Shown here in pieces: positions 33,101 to 45,504 of a stretch of DNA of 64,000 nucleotides; the first letter of the stretch is position 1; each line of letters opens with the position of its first letter. The stretch is taken from NCBI GenBank assembly GCA_019188255.1, contig JAETXT010000007.1, forward strand, positions 3,844,001-3,908,000, read 5' to 3'. The notes under the pieces were generated by a model that saw only the letters and a program-made list of their open reading frames with translations, was not told the origin of the DNA and searched no databases. The translations under genes were made by a program, and so were the position numbers. Source of the stretch: Verticillium longisporum (lineage: Eukaryota; Ascomycota; Sordariomycetes; Glomerellales; Plectosphaerellaceae).

Positions 33101-36100
33101 ATGGAGACGCCCATCAGTGCTACAACTAGTACGCAACTTTTTATCGACGGGTTAGGAATCTATGGTCATCGCCTCTTCGGATTGCCGCCAACAGAGCCAA
33201 CGTATCTCTGCAATTGGGACCTTTCTGTTGGAGCTGTAACAGGCGAATGTACAGCCGACTTCTTGGCGGCCCTTATGCGCGGTGGCCAAGTCTTTGGGTT
33301 TGAGTTTGACGACGACGAGAACGCTTTGATACCACATTCCTCCATCGTTATGTACGATGTCACGTTTCTCCGCGTTGCAGTCCAGTCGGTTCGAGTTTGG
33401 CTTCATGTGGAGGAAGCGGCATTCTTGCTTTCTACTGAGACTATCGATGTCAAATTCAATGACTGGGCGCGGACGCACTACTCGAAACGCGCAGATATCC
33501 GGATACCCAACCTTCAAATATCCTGCGTCAACTCTGAGGCAGCCGCCAGACAAAGATCAAGGCTCCCACATAATTTACAAGCCGACGCTCTTCTGAAAGC
33601 GACCATTCATGTGGCCATCGTGGGCCGCAAGTTCAATTTCTCTGAGGAGCGTAAAATGCAGCAGGAGCTGGTCCGAAGAGAGGATCAACGGACACACAGG
33701 ACTGATTTTCTTCTTCTGCCGGGTCTCCTGGACGAGCTGGTCCCAGATCTCATCGATGCCCCAGCGACAGCCCCTCCGGTCGTTCCCGATCCCGCGGTGA
33801 TGGAACATGATGATGAGCAGTCGAGCTCTCGAGCGTCCACGATTCCGTCAAACAATTCCCGGAGCCTTCGCCACAAAAGCTCGTTCTTGTCCATATCCAC
33901 AGCAACCAGCAACGACAGCAATGTCTCCATAGACAAGACGCGGCTGTCGGCGGGATATCCCAAGTCAAACTACTCCTTCCGAGACAGTAGAGCCATGACC
34001 CCTTCTGGATCAGTCGGCAGATCACGAAGGGACCTCTCAGCATCTACTGGCCGTCAACCGTCATTGTATGGCATGCTAGGCGACAATAATGGTCGAGATC
34101 AACACTCATCCATGGCTTTTTCCAGCCAGTTTTATCCTCCCCACTTCCCTCTTGAGCATGCTCAACCAGGGACAAGCGGATCGCCATCTCCCAGTCTTGA
34201 CCTGGGAGACCTTGAGGCAGATGGAGACGCAACAACATTCGGCCTCGATGATGTTGATCCTGATGTTCTCAGTGACGACAACGCCTATTCGAGTACAATT
34301 ATCGAACTCCCTTCGGGTATCACGGCCTGCTTGAACCCAGTATCAGTGCGCTACGTCTCAGGGTTGATTGCAGCTTTACAGCCGACGGACCCAGAGGACA
34401 TCTTGGACTCTCTTCAGATGAATGCCGTTACGAATTTGGTCGACGAACAGAAACAGGCCAAGGTCAAAGGTCACATCAAAGATGTACTGCTTAAGATTCC
34501 GCGAGCAAGCATTCGCTTCCTCAATGCAGAAAATGATGACCCTGAAGCGGCAAAAAATGCCTGTGATCAGTACGACGTCACCTTTTCGCAACTTGCTTTG
34601 ACATCACGATCAGCATCGAAAACAGCGCAGTCTCTTGATAAAGGACGATCAACGGCAGCGCAGACAAAGACGTCCATCATGCTGAGACTCGGCTCTGCCG
34701 AGGCTTCAGTTGCGGAGCGCTCACCTGGACTTGCCGAGGATCAAGCCGCGGTCATGGCAGAAGTTGATCGTGTGGTGCTTTCCGTCGGGTCCAAAGATGT
34801 CACGTACATCGACGGGGAAATCGATGCCATCAGAAGCAGTACAGCGTCTGGAAAAGTCGACTACCTTGCGTCGCTTGTCCACCGGACCGGTTTAGTTGCT
34901 TCCGAATTGGGTGCATTACTGAGTGAAACGGTAGCTCACCATGAACGGCGGTTGGAGCTCTTGTTACGTACATTAAGGACGGAGGGGCAGACAGCCCCTG
35001 ATCCGACGTTCCTTGTCCGTCCATCAGCTGTTTTGCGCTCCGCGGCTGGCCATCTACGCACTGCTGATGCGTGGAAGTTAGCCGTTCGACTGCGTCAGAT
35101 ATACGTCTGGCTCCCTGCCACAGTCCGGGACCGTCTCCTTTACAACTCTTTAAGCAGTACCATCACTGTACCGCCGCATGCGAGGGAGCAGGTGATTAGC
35201 TCGTTTCAACGTTGGCGCGGGTGGGATCTGGACAATATTGCTGGCTCCCAGCTCATCGCCAGCGTTTTCGGAGGAGCTCCTGACCCTGGAAACACTACAC
35301 CGCCAATGGTGCCCTTGCTGGTTGCTTTCCGGCTCAGAGAAGTCCAACTGATTCTGGATCCTGGCCCGAAACAAAACAGGCTGTTCGTCTCAGAGCTGAC
35401 TGCGAGACTTGAGAAGAAGCCAAATGACACAGCTCGCAAGACGACTGAAACCGAAGACATGGCTGTCCTCAATATCAACTGCAACGATGCGGCAATCAAC
35501 CTCAACTGGGAACTATGCGAGCTCGCAGATGTTTTACTCCGGCTGTACAACGGATCTAGGCGGCGAGACAGTTCTGCAGGTCAGACTTCCACGGAAGCAG
35601 CACCGGACCGCACGAGTGACGTGCAGGCTCGCCAACCGATGCATGTTGTCATGGCTCTCTCGAGGGGGTCAGTCGAAGTTGATACGATAAACCTGAGTGC
35701 AAAAATCTTGGGAAACAATCTCAAGGCGTCCTTGCTCACCCATTCGCTCGAAGATGAAAGCACCTCGCTGAATTTCATACTGAGCTGTGACGCTGTCACC
35801 TCCAGGCTCCACCACCGCTCCCAGCTGCTGGGCATGTTCCAGCTACGCAACCCGAGTGTCTTCATCTCCCATGAATTGCAAGAGCTTGACGATGTGTCCT
35901 GTCACACGATTAAGTCAACAGCAAGCAGCCAGTCCCTCACCCTTGTGGTGCGGCAAGACCCAATAGTTCTCCTCGAAGTCGTCGATGTTTTGGTCAAAGA
36001 TGAGCTTGCCGAGCTTTACCCATTGATAGAGCAGCTTCCATCTATCCTGCTGACACACAGCGACGACCACAGCATTGCGGAAAGGATGTCATCCTTCAGA

Positions 36101-39100
36101 GTCAATGTGGCAATGTTCCTTGACGAGTATGACATCAGCGTGCCACTACTCCAGTCCCTCACGTATAATTTGTCAGGAGTTGTTTCTCGGGCTGCTATAG
36201 CGGCGAATTTCGGCAAGGAGCTCATCTTTGACTTTGACATCAAGGAAAATCAACATGACTTCCGAGTCAATGTCAACAATCAGCCGCGAAGCATCTCGCT
36301 TCTTCGTATTCCGCCAACAAACGGACGAGTCAAGAGTCGCATGGGTCCAACCGAGCATTCTGTAACGGTGTTCGCCTCCGTTGAGCTGATACAGCTCGAT
36401 GCATCTGCCGTCTATAGCCTTCTCGGTGCCCTCAACCGTCCTCAAATATCCAATACCCTGAATGAGGCGCAAGAACAAATCAAGTCCATACAGGAGCACG
36501 CGACGGATATTTTTGGGCAAGAAAAGCTTGTGAAAGAACCTCAAGTCTCATCTCCTCCAACTCAAGAGCAGAAACTGGTCTACACGGTTCATGCAACCTT
36601 GGCAGGTCTCGAAATCTTCGGCAATACGCCTCTCAAGTCCGGAGAACATGATCTAGCATACCTATGCTTCAGTCTTGACAGAGTGCACTTGGAAGTGGCC
36701 AATAGACACGATGCACACCGTCCGATTCTTGCGCAACCGGAACTCCACGTCAATCTAAGGTCAATCATGTTTGACATTCAAAAGGGTAGCGAGGGCGCAA
36801 TGAGATCTTGCGGTAGCATCACATTTGGGGCTCTCATATCGGCAAGCACACGACATACTGATGCCGGCGAGGAGGAGAGATCATTCAACTTCAAAAGCGA
36901 TGGATTGGACATTCAACTGTCACCAGAGACAATCTCGACAGTAATGGAGATTCTAGGTTACATGGGCGGCAAGATCAAAGACCTGGACACCTCACGCGAA
37001 CTCGAGTACCTACGCAGGATTCGACAGCCTAAACCGCGTATTGCTCTCAACGACGAGGAACAGGCTGAGCCCCTGACCTGATCGATTCTTTCTTGTCATC
37101 GCTGGTCTATCAGTTCGAGATTCAGGACACCCAAATCAGCTGGTTCGTTGGCGACGCCGTGGAGATGCCTTCCCTCGACAAAGAGGATCTTATTCTATCA
37201 ATCAAGCTCATCAGTTTCGGCACGCGCCAAGCCAACTCGGCACGCCTCACGATCGAAGACTTTCAACTTCAGATGGTCCCACCTGGCCAGGACCCACAGA
37301 TGCGCTCTCGACACTCTGCACTTCTTCCTGAAGTGGTCTTCAACATTGCCTATGTTTCCACACCTACTGCGCGGCGTCTGGCATGTCAAGCGGTTGGCAA
37401 GTCCCTTGATTTGCGCCTCACATCTGGTTTCATCATTCCGGTGGCCAACTTGAAAGATTCGATTACTTTGTCCATCAGCAACGTGCAAAAGGCATCCGAG
37501 GACTGGATCATGAGCACAAATCATGCCAAGCCTGATGAGGAAAAGCGAGGAGCGCCGCGAATCGAAACCCCCACACTGCGGCCGGCTGGCATTCTCGGCA
37601 AGAAAGGATTCGAATCTCTGCTCGTCGATGCTGACTTTGCCGGTGCCGTCGTCCACGTTTCGGGCAAGAAGGCAGCGGGGGAAACCGAACCTCAAGAATT
37701 CTACGCCAGTCTGCGGCGGGCGGAAAATACGGACAATTCAACCCTGACGAATCGGGGAGCAGTACTGTTCTTCGAAGCCCTGGCGTGGCTTGCAAGATCG
37801 AATACAGAGACAACGACCAAGAAGATCCCGCACTCTACGGAGAGATCAAGGTCGATGCGTCGAGCAACACCCTGTACCCTTCCGTCGTGCCCCTCATCAT
37901 GGAAATCATGTCGAGTGTGAAGGAAGTTGTCGGGGACGACACGAGACCAAGCGCGCAGACGTCACTACCACAGCTCAAAGCAGAGGTCAGCAACGAGGAT
38001 AACATTCTGACAGCCGACCCCAATGCTGTTCTGGGTCGTCTGAAGTTGAATCTTGGCCTTCGCATCTGTCGCCAAGAATTTTCACTCAGTTGTCAGCCTA
38101 TCGCCCGCGTGGCCGCCACCGCTTGCTTCGATGACATTTACTTCACCGCAAATACAGTACGATCTGTGGAGCAAGGCAACTTTTTCGCCATATCTGGCGC
38201 CTTCACCAACCTGACAGTGTCTGTCCAACATGTTTATTCCAGAGAATCGACGGCTAGCTTTGAGGTTGAGTCCATTGTGCTTTCCTTTATGAACAGCAAG
38301 CATGTCAGCGGCACGAGCGGAGTTTCCGCCATTCTCAAAGTTAGCCCGATGAACATGTCGATCAACGCCAAGCAGCTTCAGGACTTCTTACTCTTCCGCG
38401 AAATCTGGTACCCCAAAGAGCTCCGCCAGGGGTCCGCTGCGCCAGTGGCCAAGCTGACTACCGAGACATCTCAGGGACACCTTGTCCAGCGCTACCAGCA
38501 GGTAGCCGCGACAGCCGCCTTCCCATGGACGGCCACGATATCTATCACGTCCCTGGACGTCAGTGTCGACCTCGGTCAGGCAATAGGAAAGTCTGCCTTC
38601 AAGATCAACAACTTCTGGGTGTCCTCGAAGAAGACGTCAGACTGGGAGCAAAACCTCTGTCTCGGGATCGAAAAGGTAGGAATCGACTGCACTGGCAGGC
38701 TCAGCGGCTTTGTTGAACTGCAGAACTTCAAGCTCCGCACTTCGATCCAGTGGCCTGAGCGTGAGGCAGCACTCAATGAGACGCCCATGATCCAGGCTTC
38801 CATCGGCTTCAGTCAATTCCGTGTCAAGGCTGCCTTTGACTACCAGGCGTTCCTGGTTGCGGACATTACTTCACTTGAGTTTTTGATGTACAATGTGCAT
38901 CGCAGCCTTGAAGGGAGCGGCGACCGACTCGTGGCAATTTTCGATGGCGATGCGGTGCAGATCTTTGGCACGACCAACTCGGCGGCGCAGGGGCTGTCGC
39001 TCTATCAAGCTGTACAAAAGCTGATTCAGGAGCGGCGCGCCAATTTTGAGACGTCTCTGAAGGAAATTGAAAAGTTCATGAGGCGCCGGTCTCGCGGCAA

Positions 39101-40031
39101 TAGCAGCACGGCGATATCATCTCCTCAGACCTCGGCGCCGCCCAAGCTGCCAGTCGACGATACCCTGGCAAAGTCGCCCATCTCCTTGGACACGGACGTG
39201 GTCGTGACGTTGAAAGCGCTGAACCTAGGCATCTTCCCGAACACGTTCTCGGACCACCAGGTCTTCAAGATTGAGGCACTTGACGCACACGCAAGATTCG
39301 CGGCGAGCATGGAGCAGAGAAGGATCCACAGCATCCTCGACCTGACGTTGGGCCAGCTCCGGATAGGACTTGCTGGGGTGCGCAATAGTGAAGCGCCGAA
39401 GACTTTGAGTGAGATTACGGTAGAGGACGTGGTTGCCCGGGCCACTGGATCGCGCGGCGGGACGATTCTGAAGGTGCCCAAGCTGGAGGCCATCATGCAG
39501 ACGTGGCAGCGGCCGGACGGCAACCGTATCGAGTACACATTCAAGAGTGCCTTTGGGGGCAAGGTGGAGGTGGGATGGAACTACTCGCGCATCAGCTACA
39601 TCAGGGGCATGTGGGCGAAGCATGCAAAGTCGCTGGAGCAGACGTGGGGCAAGGAGCTGCCGCTGCCACTGTCGGCGATCAAGGTGACGGGCGTGCCGGA
39701 GGCGGCGGACTCGGAGGACGGCGGACAGGCGATGGGCGGGTCTTCGCGATCGTCACTGTCGGCGCAGCAGCAACAGCAGCAGCAGCAGCAACAGAAGATC
39801 ACGGCCGAGGTCAACGTGCCGCAGTCCAAGTACGACTACGTGGCGCTGGAGCCGGCCATCATCGAGACGCCGCAGCTCCGGGACATGGGCGAGGCGACGC
39901 CGCCGCTGGAGTGGATTGGGCTGCACAGGGATCGCATGCCGAACCTGACACATCAGATTGTGATTGTATCACTGTTGGAGCTGGCGGGCGAGGTGGAGGA
40001 TGCATACGGCAGGATTATGGGGTCATCATGA
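30128..40031 (+). CDS. csf1: giant bridge-like lipid transfer protein CSF1 (frame broken)
   Basis: Exons 30128-30192, 30247-30282 and 30340-40031; about 3,264 codons after two missing bases are added. The N-terminus has a membrane span split by intron 2 (AFLGFIILASVL then AIFFLLYFNR), then FSWFISKGIRAW, ALQISLLGGRIFFTGLKYHG and HGYITWRYWLRRVRDADI, which are diagnostic of Csf1 (animal Tweek/KIAA1109, BLTP1). Later blocks include PWADRRRADLQRVF, RIPTRETSKNW and the C-terminal IETPQLRDMGEATPPLEW. These proteins are long beta-groove rods that carry phospholipid between the ER and other membranes; yeast Csf1 is about 2,950 residues. Three problems are seen: an in-frame TAG at 30788-30790 in a variable linker, a C4 run near 37063 needing a fifth C, and a C3 run near 37780 needing a fourth. 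The last two look technical. Just before the C-terminal block there is a Gln run from CAG/CAA repeats (39765-39795). Confidence 0.93.
30788..30790 (+). other. in-frame TAG inside CSF1
   Basis: The same reading frame is coding on both sides (GLTGNKPED before, LRNRGSKLSEKLG after). A phase-keeping GT-AG intron 30716-30790 (75 nt, donor GTGTAT) would remove it, but would also delete the VYDGILAGL segment that appears conserved in the family. A base error (CAG or AAG read as TAG) or a real nonsense change are the other options. Confidence 0.8.
39765..39795 (+). repeat. CAG/CAA tract coding for a Gln run in CSF1
   Basis: A trinucleotide repeat coding for about ten Gln residues in the Ser/Gln-rich linker before the conserved C-terminal block. 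It is a candidate for length variation between isolates. Confidence 0.85.
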
Positions 40032-40972
40032 AGGATGGCTGACTACAGCAGGCGGGAGACGATGGAGGGATCTGCATAGGCAGCATGACATGGGCATCAG
40101 CGTCGAGTCATCCACCGAGCCTGAGGCTGTCTATACGATTGAGCAGATGAGGTTGACTACGACAGCCTGGTGCGTTTGATACCTCGGCCGTAGATGATGA
40201 TTCGGGTTTTAGCGTTTTCACTATCCTTAATAACGTCGGACAGCTTTGTCGCGTGGGCTTGGAGTAATCGGCCTGATTGTTCGGTGTACATGTAGCTCTG
40301 TGTACATGTAAGCTCTGTGCAGCTCTGTGCAGCTCCCGTTCGGTAGATGTGTGTCCGTCCCCAGGCTCAGCCCCATGTCATTGGCGGCGTGCATAATGTC
40401 GGACGAATGGACATGGGCATGCTCTTGCAGGTTTGACTCAAACGGCCGGCCCTTGCCTTGTTGGAGTAGGCTGCTTTCGGGCGTGTCGAAGAGTTTCCGG
40501 ACCATGATCCAAGCACCAAGGAGGGGCTGGAGGGGGAGGAGGGGAGGGGGGGAAGAGGGAAACGAAAAACAGGAAGTGGCGTGGCGACGGCGGGGTCGCC
40601 TCGGGCTCTGGGCCCCACTGAAGGAGGCATTTGTCACAGCGGGCGACTCCTCGCCCACACCTCTCGTCAACCTTCTTTTTTTCCCTCCCCTCCGCTCCAC
40701 CACCTGATCTCTCCCTCTCTCTCTCTCCTCCCCCTCGTCCTCCGATCAAAACCTCCCCAAAGCAACGATAAAAGAGTGACGGTGGAACATCTCCATTGTC
40801 ATTTTTGGCTTGTTGCAACCCCCGACTATCTACAGCTTTAGATTGCCCTTTCGCTTGAGAGCGCATCTAAGCATCTTCCGCGCGCGGGGCAGAGTCTTTT
40901 GACCCCGCTTCCAACAACAACACATCGACAAATTTTCCAACCAGGAAGTTCACCCCTAGAACTACCGCCAAG
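40032..40972. promoter_or_regulatory. CSF1 3' flank and EF2 promoter with pyrimidine-rich tract
   Basis: The left part holds the CSF1 3' UTR. A short tandem repeat based on TGTACATGTA and GCTCTGTGCA lies at about 40282-40335. A CT-rich stretch on the plus strand (about 40670-40745) precedes the EF2 start, the kind of pyrimidine tract seen at strongly expressed fungal translation genes. No open frame is supported. Confidence 0.55.
40282..40335. repeat. imperfect short tandem repeat
   Basis: Two copies of GTGTACATGTA followed by two copies of GCTCTGTGCA, adjacent to each other, about 250-300 bases past the CSF1 stop codon. Function unknown. Confidence 0.7.
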
Positions 40973-43934
40973 ATGGTCAAGTAAGCATCTTTCCCCATCA
41001 TCGCTGTCTTCTCGTCGTCGTCTTTGTCGGAGACGGAGAACATCGAGTTTCGAATCTTGTTGCCCATCGACAACATGGCTATCCGACCCTCTCTCTCATC
41101 CTCTTGGTCGTTGAGGTCACCTGGACGATGTAGATCATGTCGCTGGCCGCAAGCTCCTCAAGTTCGACCACCCCGCCTCCTATCGACTCGTGTTGCGCCT
41201 TGGCTATCATGATCTTCACCTTCTCCTCGTTCTTCTTGCCCTTGTTTGCTATTATCCCTGCCGGCCCGTTCTCCGCGAGCTTGCCGCTGTCATATATCTG
41301 TCACAAAAGTTTCAGTATGCTGACCACCACCGTTCCTATAGCTTCACCACTGAGGAGATCCGGCAGCTTATGGACAAGCCTTGCAATGTCCGTAACATGT
41401 CCGTCATTGCCCACGTCGACCACGGCAAGTCGACCCTCACCGACTCCCTTCTGTCCAAGGCCGGAATCATTTCCATCCCCAAGGCTGGTGCCCAGCGAGC
41501 GACGGTCACGAGAGCCGGCGAGCAGGAGCGTGGTATCACCATCAAGTCTCCCGCCATCTCCCTGTTCGGTCAGCTCCCCGACCCCGAGGACATCAAGGAT
41601 ATCGTTGGCCAGAAGACCGACGGCACCGACTTCCTGATCAACCTGATCGACTCGCCCGGTCACGTTGATTTCTCCTCCGAGGTCACCGCCGCTCTCCGTG
41701 TCACCGACGGTGCTCTCGTCGTCGTCGACACCGTCGAGGGTGTCTGCGTCCAGACCGAGACTGTCCTGCGTCAGGCTCTCGGTGAGCGCATCAAGCCTGT
41801 TGTCATCATCAACAAGGTCGACCGTGCTCTTCTCGAGCTTCAGGTCTCCAAGGAGGATCTGTACCAGTCCTTCTCCCGTACCATCGAGTCCGTCAACGTC
41901 ATCATCTCCACCTACTTTGACAAGTCTCTCGGTGACGTCCAGGTCTACCCCGACCGCGGTACCGTCGCCTTCGGCTCCGGTCTCCACGGCTGGGCCTTCA
42001 CCATCCGCCAGTTCGCGTCTCGCTACGCCAAGAAGTTCGGTGTCGACCGCAACAAGATGATGGAGCGTCTCTGGGGCGACAACTACTTCAACCCCGCCAC
42101 CAAGAAGTGGACCAAGAACGGCACCTACGAGGGCAAGCAGCTCGAGCGTGCCTTCAACCAGTTCATCCTCGACCCCATCTTCAAGATCTTCGCTGCCGTC
42201 ATGAACTTCAAGAAGGAGGAGACCACCACCCTCCTCGAGAAGCTTAACCTCAAGCTCTCCGCTGATGACCGCGAGAAGGAGGGCAAGCAGCTCCTCAAGG
42301 CCGTCATGCGCACCTTCCTCCCCGCCGCCGACGCCCTTCTCGAGATGATGATTCTCCACCTCCCCTCGCCCGTCACGGCCCAGAAGTACCGTGCCGAGAC
42401 CCTGTACGAGGGTCCCGTCGACGATGCCGCCGCCATCGGTATCCGTGACTGTGACCCCAAGGGTCCCCTCATGCTGTACGTCTCCAAGATGGTGCCCACC
42501 TCCGACAAGGGTCGTTTCTACGCCTTCGGTCGTGTCTTCTCCGGTACCGTCAAGTCCGGCATCAAGGTCCGCATCCAGGGCCCCAACTACGTTCCCGGCC
42601 GCAAGGAGGACCTCTTCATCAAGGCCATCCAGCGTACCGTCCTCATGATGGGCGGCAAGGTCGAGCCCATCGACGACATGCCCGCCGGCAACATTGTCGG
42701 TCTCGTCGGTATCGATCAGTTCCTCCTCAAGTCTGGTACCCTTACTACCCTGGACACTGCCCACAACCTCAAGGTCATGAAGTTCTCCGTCTCCCCGTCG
42801 TCCAGCGCTCCGTCCAGTGCAAGAACGCCCAGGATCTCCCCAAGCTCGTCGAGGGTCTCAAGCGTCTGTCCAAGTCTGACCCTTGCGTCCTGACCTCGAC
42901 CTCCGAGTCCGGTGAGCACGTCGTTGCCGGTGCCGGTGAGCTCCACCTCGAGATTTGCCTGAACGATCTCGAGAACGACCACGCCGGCGTTCCTCTCATC
43001 ATCTCCGACCCCGTCGTCGCTTTCCGTGAGACCGTCGGCGCCAAGTCTTCCATGACCGCCCTGTCCAAGTCCCCCAACAAGCACAACCGTATCTACATGG
43101 AGGCTGAGCCCATTGACGAGGAGCTCTGCAAGGAGATCGAGGGTGGCAAGGTCAGCCCCCGTGACGATTTCAAGGTCCGCGCTCGTATCCTCGCCGACGA
43201 CTTCGGCTGGGACGTCACCGACGCCCGTAAGATCTGGACCTTCGGTCCCGACACGGTCGGCGCCAACCTGCTGGTTGACCAGACCAAGGCCGTCCAGTAC
43301 CTCAACGAAATCAAGGACTCCATGGTCTCTGGTTTCCAGTGGGCCACCCGCGAGGGTCCCGTTGCCGAGGAGCCCATGCGCGCCATCCGCTTCAACATCA
43401 TGGACGTCACCCTCCACGCCGATTCCATTCACCGTGGTACCGGTCAGATCATGCCCACCACCCGTCGTGTCCTGTACGCCGCCTCGCTTCTCGCCGAGCC
43501 CGGTCTCCTCGAGCCCGTCTTCCTCGTCGAGATCCAGGTTCCCGAGCAGGCCATGGGTGGTGTCTACGGTGTCCTTACCCGTCGTCGTGGCCACGTCTTC
43601 GGCGAGGAGCAGCGCCCCGGCACTCCCCTCTTCACCATCAAGGCCTACCTGCCCGTCATGGAGTCCTTCGGCTTCAACGCCGATCTGCGCCAGGCCACCT
43701 CCGGCCAGGCCTTCCCCAGATGGTCTTCGACCACTGGCAGATCCTGCCTGGTGGCTCTCCCCTTGACCCCACCTCCAAGACCGGTGGCATCGTCCAGACG
43801 ATGCGTAAGCGCAAGGGTATCAAGGTTGAGGTGCCCGGCGTTGAGAACGTAAGTTATTTTCTGCTCGATCCCGACTCTCGTACGAAACAGAAACAGCTGC
43901 TGACATGCCGTGACAGTACTACGACAAGTTGTAA
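40973..43934 (+). CDS. eft2: translation elongation factor 2 (two frame breaks)
   Basis: Exons 40973-40980 (8 nt: ATG GTC AA), 41342-43848 and 43917-43934. Two restored bases give exactly 844 residues, the usual fungal EF2 length. It is the GTPase that moves the ribosome one codon per cycle. GTPase motifs are AHVDHGKST (P-loop), the RGITIKSPA switch region, DSPGHVDF and NKVDR. The diphthamide loop reads [12 protein letters not shown], with the target His present. The C-terminus is GVENYYDKL across the last intron. The first frame break is a C4 run at 42793-42796 (TVSP then [12 protein letters not shown] with one more C). The second is a C4 run at 43714-43717 ([14 protein letters not shown] with one more C). 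Because EF2 is essential, both are almost surely sequence errors. The 360-nt first intron is far longer than the others in the window. Confidence 0.97.
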
Positions 43935-44629
43935 ACGCCTCATCCAAGGGCTATCGAAGCCTGGCGCCGACACGTCCCTCGTGACGTCCAGTCGTCGTCA
44001 GACTTCGTGGGCCATCCCGTCCCACCGGCCACGAAAGAGAAGCCGATTGTGCGGGAATGGCGAAGGAGCTATCAAAATGGGGAGGCTTTGCTGAGGCAGT
44101 CAGCCATGAAGCCCATCTCATGCGTTTGATTGCCATGACACGGCTAGTAGTTTTTTGCTAGGAATTGATGACTGTTCTAAATGACATACTTGATGCCGTT
44201 CAGGTGAAATGTGCACTGTGCACTGTGCACCGTGTCATGCCCTGCCCTCCACGTTGGCCTGGCTCTGGCTGAGGCTTTGTTAATTCCTTCCCAACCTGGC
44301 CGCGTCGTTCAGAGTCAGCGAGGGTGGTGGCTGCCGAAGACCAACCAAGGTGGGTTGAGGTTGGTACGTGGTCTGTGCTCGACCTGCCCTTGCTCGCGAG
44401 CTCCTGATCCCGAACCATGTACCTAAAATTTCGTCTTCCACCTCCACTTCCACTCTCGACATGCCCTGCGCTGACGAATAGTACTTTTGACCACCATTGC
44501 GGCATGACCTTACTCTTTTCGTCCACATCAATTGCATATATCTCATCAGTTTTGCGCATGGCGTTATAGCCCCTCGACCTCGTGCTTCCCAGTCACTACG
44601 CGTGACCGCGCCGCCGAGCCTCGACAAAC
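43935..44629. other. intergenic between EF2 and the RNA-binding protein gene
   Basis: EF2 3' UTR and the promoter of the next plus-strand gene. A short tandem repeat of GTGCACT (three units) occurs at about 44210-44233. No open frame is supported. Confidence 0.5.
44210..44233. repeat. GTGCACT tandem triplet
   Basis: Three near-perfect copies of a 7-8 bp unit, each containing the palindrome GTGCAC. No known role. Confidence 0.65.
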
Positions 44630-45473
44630 ATGCTTCTCTCTGCCGACGACAAGGTCGGCCTGCGGGCATGGATTATGAAGAAGCTGCCTGAGGTGTATGT
44701 TTTCTTCCCCTTCTCCTTTAGCCATATTTTGCCCTAGCCCTTCGGGCCCTGGCTTGTCCCGCTCCACTTGTGGTGCGTTTGCTAATGCAATCGCCATTTC
44801 CTTACAGGTCCGACTCTGAGACGGAAATCTTTGCCGATTATCTTCTTGCGCTGCTTGCATCCGGCTACGAAGACGACGAAGAAGAGCTTCGAACATTGTG
44901 TGAGCAGGAGCTCCCCCAATTCCTCAACGATGGTACGATGCACTCTGCTGGCTTGGCTCTCTGACCGACCGCTGACTTGCGTTGCTTAGGCGCCACACCT
45001 CGCTTCATCAACGACCTCTTCCGGGTGATTGAGACGAAGGACTGGACGGGCTCACGTCCTGCTCCCAAAGGACCAGCCCATTCCGCGTTGCCGACTAGCT
45101 TTCAGCCCCCGACTGGCCCCAGCCTCCCCCAGAATGGGTCACACGCCCATGCGAACGGCCGACAGACAAACAGGAAACGTTCCTTCAACGATGTTGAAGA
45201 ACCCGACTTCCCGGTCGCGCCACCTCGCGGTCCCAGTAATGGGCGACATATCAAGCAGCCTCGACGGAGCGGAGGTCTGCCGCCCAGGCCGTCGTGGCCT
45301 CTCCCTATCGTTTACCCCGATCAGAACGGCGCGGCGCCGGCGTACGGTACTGCTCCTCAGATGCCTGCGCAGTTCCCGCAGCCTGTCAGGTCTGGCTACA
45401 TCCCTTCTGGACCGATAAGCTATCCTCTAGGTCACTATGGTACGTTGTTCTCGGACCCTGATTTTTCTTCTTC

Positions 45474-45504
<31 letters not shown>

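Noticed and set aside
39503..40042. Gly/Ala-rich open frame overlapping the CSF1 3' end
   Set aside because: Alternative frame of the CSF1 coding region; low-complexity and without motifs.
41301..42764. 487-codon open frame antisense to EF2
   Set aside because: It mirrors the strong codon bias of EF2 on the opposite strand (few stop codons arise from GAC/GTC-rich codons) and shows only repeated Val/Asp/Gly without domains.
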